This document shows positions 1-5,120 of a stretch of DNA of 7,773 bases, one piece after another (within the stretch, counting starts at the first letter, position 1; each line of letters begins with the position of its first letter). The notes beneath the pieces are model-generated. The model was not told where the DNA came from and searched no databases. It saw only the letters and a list, made by a program, of their open reading frames with translations. This DNA comes from Gemmatimonadota bacterium. Lineage in GTDB: Bacteria; Gemmatimonadota; Gemmatimonadetes; Longimicrobiales; Longimicrobiaceae. The DNA lies in contig JAHWJJ010000208.1 in the NCBI GenBank assembly GCA_019348475.1, positions 1 through 7,773 of the forward strand, read 5' to 3'. The translations under genes and the position numbers were made by a program.

Positions 1-2
1 GC

Positions 3-29
3 AAATCTTGCGCAACATGCGCGAGATTT
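3..29. repeat. 11-bp-stem hairpin (inverted repeat)
   Basis: The arms AAATCTTGCGC (3-13) and GCGCGAGATTT (19-29) pair over 11 positions, with one G-T wobble, around the 5-nt loop AACAT. It lies about 60 bases beyond the 3' end of the minus-strand acetyltransferase, with the heptad array between. Neither side has a long T run, so it could be a bidirectional terminator of the short-U type, a regulator-binding palindrome for a gene left of the window, or a REP-like unit. The pairing is seen directly; the role is inferred. Confidence 0.5.
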
Positions 30-43
30 CATTCGTCAGATAC

Positions 44-92
44 TATTCCCTATTCGCCTATTCCCTATTCCCTGTTCCCTGTTCCCTGTCCC
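44..92. repeat. Heptanucleotide tandem array (TATTCCC/TGTTCCC)
   Basis: About seven units of consensus TRTTCCC run head to tail: TATTCCC (44-50), an 8-nt variant TATTCGCC (51-58), TATTCCC (59-65, 66-72), TGTTCCC (73-79, 80-86) and a 6-nt TGTCCC (87-92). On the sense strand of the adjacent minus-strand gene it reads as AGGGAAT/AGGGAAC units immediately after the coding region. The last unit supplies the AG of that gene's TAG stop codon. A unit length of 7 is not a multiple of 3, so it is not a coding repeat. Confidence 0.9.
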
Positions 93-1345
93 TAGAACCG
101 GTCGAACGTCCACGGCTTGGGCACCAGGAACGCGCGGTCCAGCACGCTGATCACCTCCGGCCGGTCCACCGTGGCCTCGCCGCCGGATGCGGCCTGCCAC
201 AGCGCCACGGCGCCGATGTACATGCGCGACAGGGTGTCGATGGGCACGTTCACCTCGGCGTCCACGGGCCCGCCGGTGTACGGCTCCACCTCCATGCGCC
301 CCCCGTCCATGTGCACCCGCCAGGGGCCGCGGTTCTCCGCGATCTGCGGGTCCTGCACCTCCAGGCGAAAGGTGAGCTCCTGGTCCACCGTCACCAGGTT
401 GCGCCGCTCCAGCGCGTCCTTTACGTCCAGGATGCGGAACATGGGCCCGCGCAGCAGCGTGGCCGAGGGGAACCACAGGCCCCAGCTGGGCGCGCTGAGC
501 AGCGGCAGCCGCGGCTCGTTCAGCCGGTCGCCAAAGTGCTCCTCGGGGTGCGCGCGGTACACGATCTCGCGCCACTGGTCGCCCAGCGTGCTCATCCACG
601 CGTAGATGCCGCGCTGCGCCCCCAGGGTCAACCACACGCGCTCTTCCACCTCGATGAAGCGCCGGTCCACGGGCAGGTCCGCGCGGTAGCGGACGATGGC
701 GTACCCCTCGGCCTCGCCGCTCTCGCCCCAGTAGAGCACGGCGGCCAGGTCGTCGCGGCGCCAGCTCTTGGTCCAGGTCCGCTCGGTTCGGTCCAGCTGC
801 CCCGTCTGCAGGCGCTGCGCGGCCTCGCGGTACACGGCGCGCATGGCCGCCTCGTCCTCGTCGCCGTCCACCAAGCGCACGCGCATGCGCTCGGTCTTGT
901 CGTCGGGGAGCAGGTTGGGGGGCACCTGGTACTGGTGCGCCTCGCCGGCCAGCCCGTACCCCAGGCTTTCGTAGAAGGCCGCGCGAAAGGGAAACAGGAC
1001 CGAGGCCACGTCGCCCCGCTCGCGGGCGTGCTCGAACCCGGCGATCAGCATGCGCGTGGCCAGCCCCCGCTTGCGGTGCGTGGGGGCGATGGAGACGGCG
1101 CCCACGCCGGTGGCGGGCATGTCCACTCCGCTGATCCACTGCCGCAGCCAGAGCAGCTGGCAGGCGCCGATGAGCCTTCCGTTCTCGGCCGTCACCCACA
1201 GCGACTCCAGCCCGCCGTGGGGCCCGTTGACCAGAAAGTCCTCCCACCACTCGTGGCCCCGGTCGGGCGAGGGAAAGCTGTGCGCCACCAGCCGCGCCAC
1301 GTCATCGATCTCGTCCGGCCGCGCCGGGCGATACGTCTCCGTCAA
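92..1345 (-). CDS. Eis-family GNAT N-acetyltransferase with C-terminal SCP2-like domain
   Basis: Predicted cytosolic acetyl-CoA-dependent N-acetyltransferase of the Eis (enhanced intracellular survival) type, 417 aa, close to the roughly 400 aa usual for the family. The N-terminal GNAT domain (about residues 1-150) carries the acetyl-CoA loop, VSIAPTHRKRGLATRM at about 84-99 with the RxxGxA core. It is followed by FYESLGYG (about 124-131), where Tyr125 sits where the family's general-acid Tyr is expected. A second GNAT-like fold and a C-terminal sterol-carrier-like domain follow (roughly 300-417). The protein ends in Phe; in characterised Eis enzymes the terminal Phe carboxylate acts as general base. 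The start is TTG (1343-1345), chosen because a GGGGGGAGG Shine-Dalgarno lies 4 nt upstream and homology-like sequence begins with LTETYRPARPDEID. The open frame continues to an ATG at 1483, but that extension is low-complexity Ala/Arg/Gly. Mycobacterial Eis acetylates aminoglycoside amines; the substrate here is unknown. It is divergent from the NamZ-like gene. Confidence 0.88.
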   Translation of the reverse strand: MTETYRPARPDEIDDVARLVAHSFPSPDRGHEWWEDFLVNGPHGGLESLWVTAENGRLIGACQLLWLRQWISGVDMPATGVGAVSIAPTHRKRGLATRMLIAGFEHARERGDVASVLFPFRAAFYESLGYGLAGEAHQYQVPPNLLPDDKTERMRVRLVDGDEDEAAMRAVYREAAQRLQTGQLDRTERTWTKSWRRDDLAAVLYWGESGEAEGYAIVRYRADLPVDRRFIEVEERVWLTLGAQRGIYAWMSTLGDQWREIVYRAHPEEHFGDRLNEPRLPLLSAPSWGLWFPSATLLRGPMFRILDVKDALERRNLVTVDQELTFRLEVQDPQIAENRGPWRVHMDGGRMEVEPYTGGPVDAEVNVPIDTLSRMYIGAVALWQAASGGEATVDRPEVISVLDRAFLVPKPWTFDRF

Positions 1346-1500
1346 TCCGCCTCCCCCCGTGAGTCTGCCGTCCGCCGCCGCGCGCGAGCGGATTGGCCCG
1401 CCTTGCGCAGCCTCATGCCGCCCCGGCGCCGCGGCTGCGGCGCCGCGCCGGAGCCGATGCGTGTACCGTGCCACCTGCCGCACTGGCGGGGCCCGGACCC
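1346..1500. promoter_or_regulatory. Divergent intergenic region with GC-rich hairpin
   Basis: This 155-bp gap separates two divergently transcribed genes, so promoters for both should lie here, but I cannot point to convincing -35/-10 boxes in such GC-rich sequence. It contains a perfect 8-bp hairpin, GGCGCCGC (1425-1432) with GCGGCGCC (1437-1444) around a GGCT loop. The ribosome binding site of the acetyltransferase is at 1350-1358 (reverse strand). Confidence 0.45.
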
Positions 1501-2862
1501 ATGAACCCGTGGAAACGCCCCATGACCAAACAGCTCGCCCCCCTCCGTCTGCCGCTCCTGGCGCTCGCGTTCGCCTCCATGGGGGGCGCGCCGGCCTGCA
1601 CCCCGGCGCCGGGGAGCGGCGGCGGCGCGGCAGACAGCGTTCCGCCCCCGGCGGCGCAGGCCGGCGGCGGCACCGCCCCCACCGCCGCGCGCACCGAGGT
1701 GATCCCGGGGCTCGAGGTGCTGGTGCGCGACTCCATGCACCTGCTGCGTGGCAAGCGCGTGGGGCTGATCACCAACCAGAGCGCCGTCACCCGCACGGGC
1801 GAGCACGCGGCCGACTACCTGCGCGCCAACGGGGTGAACCTGGTGGCGCTCTTCGGCCCCGAGCACGGCATCCGCGGCGACCTGGAGGCCGGCGAAACGG
1901 TGGCGGCCGGGCGCGACACCAAGACCGGCGTCCCCGTCTACTCGCTGTACGACCGCACCCAGCGCCCCACCGACGAGGAGCTGCGGGGGGTGGACGTGCT
2001 GGTGTTCGACATCCAGGACATCGGCGCGCGGCCCTACACCTTCGTGTGGACCATGGCGATGGCGATGGAGGAGGCCGCGCGCAAGCGCATCCCCTTCGTG
2101 GTCCTGGACCGTCCCAATCCGATCACGGACGTGTCGGAGGGGCCGGTGATGCACGCGGACGTCAAGAACGTCACCCAGGTGATCACCGGCTACTATCCCA
2201 CCCCGCTGCGCCACGGGATGACGGTGGGCGAGGTGGCGCGCTACTTCAACGACGACGCCAACGTGGGTGCGCAGCTGCACGTGGTGCCGGCGGAGGGGTG
2301 GCGGCCCGACGTGTTCTTCGACCAGACGGGGCTGCCGTTCGTGCGGCCCAGCCCCAACATCCGCTCGGTGGACGCGGAGCTGAAGTACTCCGGCCTGGTG
2401 CTGGCTGAGGCCACCAACGTGCACGCGGGGCGCGGCACGGAGGCGCCGTTCTCGTACTTCGGCGCGCCGTGGCTGGACGCGGAGCGGCTGCGGCAGGCCG
2501 TGGCCCAGTACAACCTTCCGGGCGTGCGGCTGGTGCCGGAGCAGATCCGCCCCACCCGCGACCCCGCGGTCTACACCACGTACCGCGATACGGCGTTCAC
2601 CTCGCTGCGGCTGGACGTGACGGACCGCGAAGCGTTCCGGCCCGTGTACACCGCGCTGGTGCTGCTTACCGAGGCCAAGCGCCAGAACCCGGAGCGCTTC
2701 CGCATCATGAACGCGGGCTTCACGCAGATGATCGGCTCGCGGTGGGCGCGCGAGGCGTTCGACCGCGGCGAGGACCCACGGGTGATCCAGCGCCGCTGGG
2801 ACGAGGAGCTGCAGGCGTGGATGCAGAAGCGCGAGCGATACCGTCTGTATCCCAGGCAGTAG
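1501..2862 (+). CDS. Exported exo-beta-N-acetylmuramidase NamZ-like protein (DUF1343, GH171)
   Basis: Predicted cell-envelope glycosidase of the DUF1343/NamZ family (GH171; Bacillus subtilis YbbC), whose studied members remove terminal MurNAc from peptidoglycan fragments. Length is 453 aa. The N-terminus (residues 1-33) is a signal peptide ending GGAPAC; Cys33 followed by a Pro/Gly/Ala-rich linker (34-65) suggests a lipoprotein, although GAPAC is a poor lipobox (Ala at -3, Pro at -2). The conserved core begins with GKRVGLITNQSA (84-95). Family signatures follow: FGPEHGIRG (118-126, Glu121 the expected catalytic acid by recollection of the family), DIQDIGARPYTF (170-181), VLDRPNPI (201-208) and EATNVHAGRGTEAPF (303-317). 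The C-terminal domain is complete, ending RLYPRQ. The start is uncertain: ATG 1501 has a GGGG about 9 nt upstream, and in-frame ATG 1522 gives a more compact signal peptide; both ribosome sites are weak. No nagZ, amiE or murQ partner is seen nearby. Confidence 0.93.
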   Translation: MNPWKRPMTKQLAPLRLPLLALAFASMGGAPACTPAPGSGGGAADSVPPPAAQAGGGTAPTAARTEVIPGLEVLVRDSMHLLRGKRVGLITNQSAVTRTGEHAADYLRANGVNLVALFGPEHGIRGDLEAGETVAAGRDTKTGVPVYSLYDRTQRPTDEELRGVDVLVFDIQDIGARPYTFVWTMAMAMEEAARKRIPFVVLDRPNPITDVSEGPVMHADVKNVTQVITGYYPTPLRHGMTVGEVARYFNDDANVGAQLHVVPAEGWRPDVFFDQTGLPFVRPSPNIRSVDAELKYSGLVLAEATNVHAGRGTEAPFSYFGAPWLDAERLRQAVAQYNLPGVRLVPEQIRPTRDPAVYTTYRDTAFTSLRLDVTDREAFRPVYTALVLLTEAKRQNPERFRIMNAGFTQMIGSRWAREAFDRGEDPRVIQRRWDEELQAWMQKRERYRLYPRQ

Positions 2863-2916
2863 GCCCGGCGGCAAGACCGTTATTCGTCCCGTCGGTCCCA
2901 GGGGGAGCAACGCATC

Positions 2917-3108
2917 GTCATTTCCGAGGGAGGCGCCGGCGCGATCCTGACGCGTGCTGGATCGGCGGCGCCGACCGAGGAACCTGCCCGCACGATCTGG
3001 TGCTCCGCGGCGCGCGCCGGCCCCGCCGTGCAGCGGTCAGGCGAGGCCCTCGGTCGCGCCGGCGTGTCTTGCGTCGGGCGAGTCAGCGCGGCGCTCGCTC
3101 GGAATGAC
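2917..3108. repeat. MITE/REP-like element with terminal and internal inverted repeats
   Basis: The left end GTCATTTCCGAGGGAGGCG (2917-2935, continuing CCG) is the near reverse complement of the right end (3089-3108), which ends GCTCGGAATGAC. They agree over about 20 positions, with one mismatch and two 1-nt indels. Inside are a second inverted pair, GGCGCCGACCGAGG (2967-2980) with CCTCGGTCGCGCC (3048-3060), and a local hairpin of 2932-2947 with 2959-2972 (both arms contain GGCGCCG and the GATCC/GGATC ends). It encodes nothing. The terminal word GTCATTCCGAG resembles ends of abundant intergenic repeats in many bacteria (recollection). It may be a non-autonomous mobile repeat, but I see no clear target-site duplication. 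Confidence 0.6.
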
Positions 3109-3126
3109 AATGCGGTCGGTACAAAA

Positions 3127-3259
3127 GTTCGAAAGTGCGAAGGAGCCGGTGGTCAGCGATCGCGAACTCCGTCGGCTACGTCTGAGGCAGATTGTTCTGG
3201 CTCATTCGCACTTCCGCACTTTCGCACTTTCGCACTTCTGCACTTCCGCCCTTTCGCAC
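3127..3259. repeat. Palindromic composite repeat: octamer arms around a unique core
   Basis: The left arm GTTCGAAAGTGCGAA (3127-3141) pairs with TTCGCACTTTCGCAC (3221-3235), matching at 14 of 15 positions. Between them lie the 13-mer GGAGCCGGTGGTC (3142-3154), repeated exactly at 7662-7674, and a hairpin with arms TGAGGCAGA (3183-3191) and TCTGGCTCA (3196-3204), one mismatch, loop TTGT. The structure sits between the terminal-inverted-repeat element and the 3' end of the SDR gene and could end transcription by folding, although no T run follows. Confidence 0.65.
3204..3259. repeat. Octanucleotide tandem array (TTTCGCAC), seven units
   Basis: Seven contiguous 8-bp units run from 3204: ATTCGCAC, TTCCGCAC, TTTCGCAC, TTTCGCAC, TTCTGCAC, TTCCGCCC, TTTCGCAC. 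On the sense strand of the neighbouring minus-strand SDR gene it reads GTGCGAAA and starts 29 nt after the stop codon. The same octamer in the same sense orientation follows the LLM oxidoreductase at 7603. Confidence 0.92.
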
Positions 3260-3288
3260 CCGTTCGGCGTGCCCGGTGAGCGCGTACG

Positions 3289-4800
3289 TCAGCCCGGCTC
3301 GCCCGGCTGCGGGCCCTGCTCGCGCCGAAAACGCATCACCAGATCTTCCACCCACCGCTCCACGTCGGCGGCATCCTCGCCGTAGAGCGACGTTTCCTCC
3401 TCCTGCACGCCCGCGGGCGCGGTTCCCCCGCTGCGCTCCACCGCGGCAGAGACCACGGCGCGCCAGGTGGCGCGCTGGGCCACCCGGCCAAAGGTGCGCA
3501 TCCCGATGCCGTCCAGCAGGTCCGCCGAACGGGTAAAGGAGCGCACCTCGAAGCGCAGCACCCCGGGCTGGGGCTCCGTCACGTCGAAGCGCATCGCGCC
3601 GGAGAGCGGGTGCCCCTCCAGCGTCACCACCGTGCTGGTGCAGTCTTCCACGTGCACGCAGCGCACCTGGATGTGGCCTCGCAGCGGGATTTCCAGCGTG
3701 AGCGTGGCGCCCACCTCCAGCGCCGTCCGCGACCCGGGCTCCGCCCCCACGTGCAGCAGGCCCGGCGGCGCCAGCGCGTAGAACTCGGTGCGCACCACCT
3801 CGAACAGCTCCTCCCGGGTCAGGCGGCTGCCGTGGATGTCGGCCCAGTAGCGCTGGCGGTGCAGCGTGCCGGTGCCCTCCGCGGGAAGCATTTCGGGGAG
3901 GGCGTCGGCCAGCTTGCCCAGCCCCTCGCCCAGCGGCGTGGGCGTCACCCCGAACGTGTCCGTCAGGCCGTTCACGGCGCCCTCCGGAAGGACGTTCCCC
4001 TCCTGCAGCATCGTGATCTGCCCCTCCTTCACGGGAAAGGGGATCCCCGCCGTCTCCAGCGCCTGCGTCCCCATCTTTGCCACCAGCTCGGGAACGGGCA
4101 CCAGGACGGGGGTGCGCTGGGTGATCTTTCCCAGCAGTTCGATCACCTCGCGCATGGTGGTGACGTCCGGGCCCATCACGTTCACCACCGTTTCACGCGG
4201 CTGGTCGCGTTCCACGGCGCGCGCCAGGGCCAGCCCCAGGTCGTCCATCCACACGGGCTGGAACGGCTGCCCGCCCGTGCCGATGAGGGGGATGGCGGGA
4301 AGCCGGCGCACCAGCTTCAGCATCAGCGAGATCACCTCGTCGCCCGGGCCGTAGACGTTGCCCGGGCGCACGATCAGCCACCCCGGGGGCGCCTCGGCGC
4401 GCACCACCTGTTCGGCGGCCAGCTTGGAGCGGTGGTAGTCCGACTGCCCCACGTCGGCCCCGTAGGAAGAGACGTAGACGAAGCGGCGCACCCCCGCCCG
4501 CCGCGCCTCTCGCGCCAGCCGGCGTGTCCCTTCGACGTTCACCTCCTGGAAGGTGAGCTCCGGCGGATCCTCCGCCACGATCCCCGCCGCGTGCAGCACC
4601 GCGCCGCACCCTTCCGCCGCCCCGGCCACCGCCTGGTCGCTGCCCACGCTGCCGGGGTGCGCCTCCACCCCCGCGGCCCACTGCCGCGCGTCGGCGGCGG
4701 CGTTTCGCGACAGCAGCCGCACCCGGTGGCCGGCGTGGAGCAGCTGGTCCACCGCCGCCTTTCCCACCACCCCCGTGCCCCCCGTGACCAGCACCTTCAT
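3289..4800 (-). CDS. NAD(P)-binding SDR (NDUFA9/epimerase-like) fused to DUF1990-like domain
   Basis: A 503-aa two-domain protein. Residues 1 to about 300 form an extended/atypical short-chain dehydrogenase: the dinucleotide-binding motif TGGTGVVG is at 6-13, the catalytic-type Ser pair in YVSSYG at 111-112, and Tyr122-x3-Lys126 in DYHRSK. RPGNVYGPGD (145-154) and the VWMDDL segment are also typical of epimerase/NDUFA9-like SDRs. Residues about 315-455 resemble DUF1990: a YALAPPGLLHVGAEPG segment, VHVED, TLEGHPLSGAMRFDV (393-407), LRFEVRSFTRSADLLD (415-430) and a final QRATWR. DUF1990 proteins normally stand alone at under 200 aa. The acidic/basic tail (465-503) looks unstructured. No signal peptide or clear membrane segment is seen, so it should be cytosolic. 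The start is firm: GGGAGG lies 5 nt upstream (4806-4811). The substrate is unknown; SDR-DUF1990 fusion could mean a reductase acting on a lipid or quinone-like ligand, but that is speculation. Confidence 0.87.
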   Translation of the reverse strand: MKVLVTGGTGVVGKAAVDQLLHAGHRVRLLSRNAAADARQWAAGVEAHPGSVGSDQAVAGAAEGCGAVLHAAGIVAEDPPELTFQEVNVEGTRRLAREARRAGVRRFVYVSSYGADVGQSDYHRSKLAAEQVVRAEAPPGWLIVRPGNVYGPGDEVISLMLKLVRRLPAIPLIGTGGQPFQPVWMDDLGLALARAVERDQPRETVVNVMGPDVTTMREVIELLGKITQRTPVLVPVPELVAKMGTQALETAGIPFPVKEGQITMLQEGNVLPEGAVNGLTDTFGVTPTPLGEGLGKLADALPEMLPAEGTGTLHRQRYWADIHGSRLTREELFEVVRTEFYALAPPGLLHVGAEPGSRTALEVGATLTLEIPLRGHIQVRCVHVEDCTSTVVTLEGHPLSGAMRFDVTEPQPGVLRFEVRSFTRSADLLDGIGMRTFGRVAQRATWRAVVSAAVERSGGTAPAGVQEEETSLYGEDAADVERWVEDLVMRFRREQGPQPGEPG

Positions 4801-4877
4801 TCAGGCCTCCCAGTTGCATGGCATCCCCGGTGCGGCAGCGGGTGCAAACCCCTTGCCCGGGAACGGGACGGCGCGTT

Positions 4878-4900
4878 CCGATCCCTTGGGGACGGATCGG
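4878..4900. promoter_or_regulatory. Perfect 7-bp inverted repeat, possible operator
   Basis: CCGATCC (4878-4884) and GGATCGG (4894-4900) are exact reverse complements with a 9-nt spacer. It lies about 80-100 nt upstream of the SDR start. A smaller GGAACG/CGTTCC pair (4860-4865, 4874-4879) overlaps it by two bases, so the two hairpins would be mutually exclusive in RNA. Regulator binding is possible but unproven. Confidence 0.35.
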
Positions 4901-4960
4901 TTACCGCCAGATGGTGCGGCGTGAACCCCCGCGCGGGGTGGTCCGATTCAAAACTCTGGC

Positions 4961-4984
4961 TTATGGACGACGGATCGACCATAA
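4961..4984. promoter_or_regulatory. Imperfect 10-bp inverted repeat overlapping a -10-like box
   Basis: TTATGGACGA (4961-4970) and TCGACCATAA (4975-4984) are reverse complements at 9 of 10 positions, separated by CGGA. The right arm overlaps the CATAAT candidate -10 at 4980-4985. This dyad in the only AT-rich patch between two divergent genes is what a dimeric repressor site would look like. A further GATCATAAT at 4997-5005 repeats the right half-site. Confidence 0.4.
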
Positions 4985-5051
4985 TACAGGACCCTTGATC
5001 ATAATTCGGCGCACCCGGCGCTCACCGGCCCTGTGGGGGCGCGGCGCCGGC

Positions 5052-5069
5052 GGCGGCGGGCACGCCGCC
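5052..5069 (+). other. GC hairpin in the TPR gene leader
   Basis: GGCGGCG (5052-5058) and CGCCGCC (5063-5069) form a perfect 7-bp stem with a GGCA loop, about 50 nt before the TPR gene start. It would form in the mRNA leader if transcription starts upstream of it. In DNA of this composition such hairpins arise easily by chance. Confidence 0.3.
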
Positions 5070-5120
5070 CGGGTGGTCTTCACCCCCGAAATCCACCAAC
5101 CTGTCCGGAGCCAGACGCAC

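Larger units (their letters stand above)
2863..3288. other. Gene-free 426-bp intergenic region built of repeats
   Basis: This region lies between the convergent NamZ-like and SDR genes. Open frames across it exist only because stop codons are rare, and the longest ones run through an 8-bp repeat with FRTFAL/HFRTSAL-like translation in all frames, which marks them as spurious. About 190 bp are a terminal-inverted-repeat element and about 130 bp a palindromic octamer-repeat structure, both listed separately. The first ~50 bases after the NamZ stop show no convincing terminator. Confidence 0.8.
4801..5120. promoter_or_regulatory. 320-bp divergent intergenic region with inverted repeats
   Basis: This gap lies between the divergent SDR and TPR genes. 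The stretch 4947-5010 is clearly less GC-rich than its surroundings and holds two CATAAT words (4980-4985 and 5000-5005), each preceded by GA and a pyrimidine; they are candidate -10 boxes for the plus strand or, as ATTATG, part of a reverse-strand promoter. No good -35 box is evident. Inverted repeats inside are listed separately, plus a 12-bp GC palindrome CCCCGCGCGGGG (4927-4938). Open frames crossing the gap from 4818 have no ribosome site and low-complexity translation, so I do not call them. Confidence 0.5.

Noticed and set aside
36..1250. 404-aa reverse-strand open frame overlapping the acetyltransferase gene
   Set aside because: It is a shadow of the GNAT gene: Arg/Ala/Gly/Pro-rich without domain motifs, while the overlapping frame has clear Eis-type motifs.
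8..1504. 498-aa plus-strand open frame antisense to the acetyltransferase
   Set aside because: It reads through the heptad array and is His/Arg/Pro/Ala-rich low-complexity sequence; an antisense artefact of high GC.
1342..2910. 522-aa reverse-strand open frame opposite the NamZ-like gene
   Set aside because: His/Arg/Val-rich shadow translation with no motifs; the plus-strand frame carries all DUF1343 signatures.
2863..2916. Terminator for the NamZ-like gene
   Set aside because: Only a 5-bp GACCG/CGGTC pairing with a long loop can be drawn, too weak to call.
3204..3259. CRISPR array
   Set aside because: Units are contiguous 8-mers with no spacers and no cas genes nearby.
3028..3279. 83-aa open frame across the intergenic repeats
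   Set aside because: The FALPHFRTFALLHFRPFA-like stretch is just the 8-bp repeat translated with a 24-bp period; similar peptides appear in every frame.
3610..4998. 462-aa plus-strand open frame opposite the SDR gene
   Set aside because: Antisense shadow, His/Arg/Gln-rich, no recognisable domain and no ribosome site.
4818..5120. 101-residue N-terminal extension of the TPR protein
   Set aside because: It overlaps the divergent promoter gap and several inverted repeats, has no Shine-Dalgarno at 4818, and its translation is irregular; ATG 5121 fits better.
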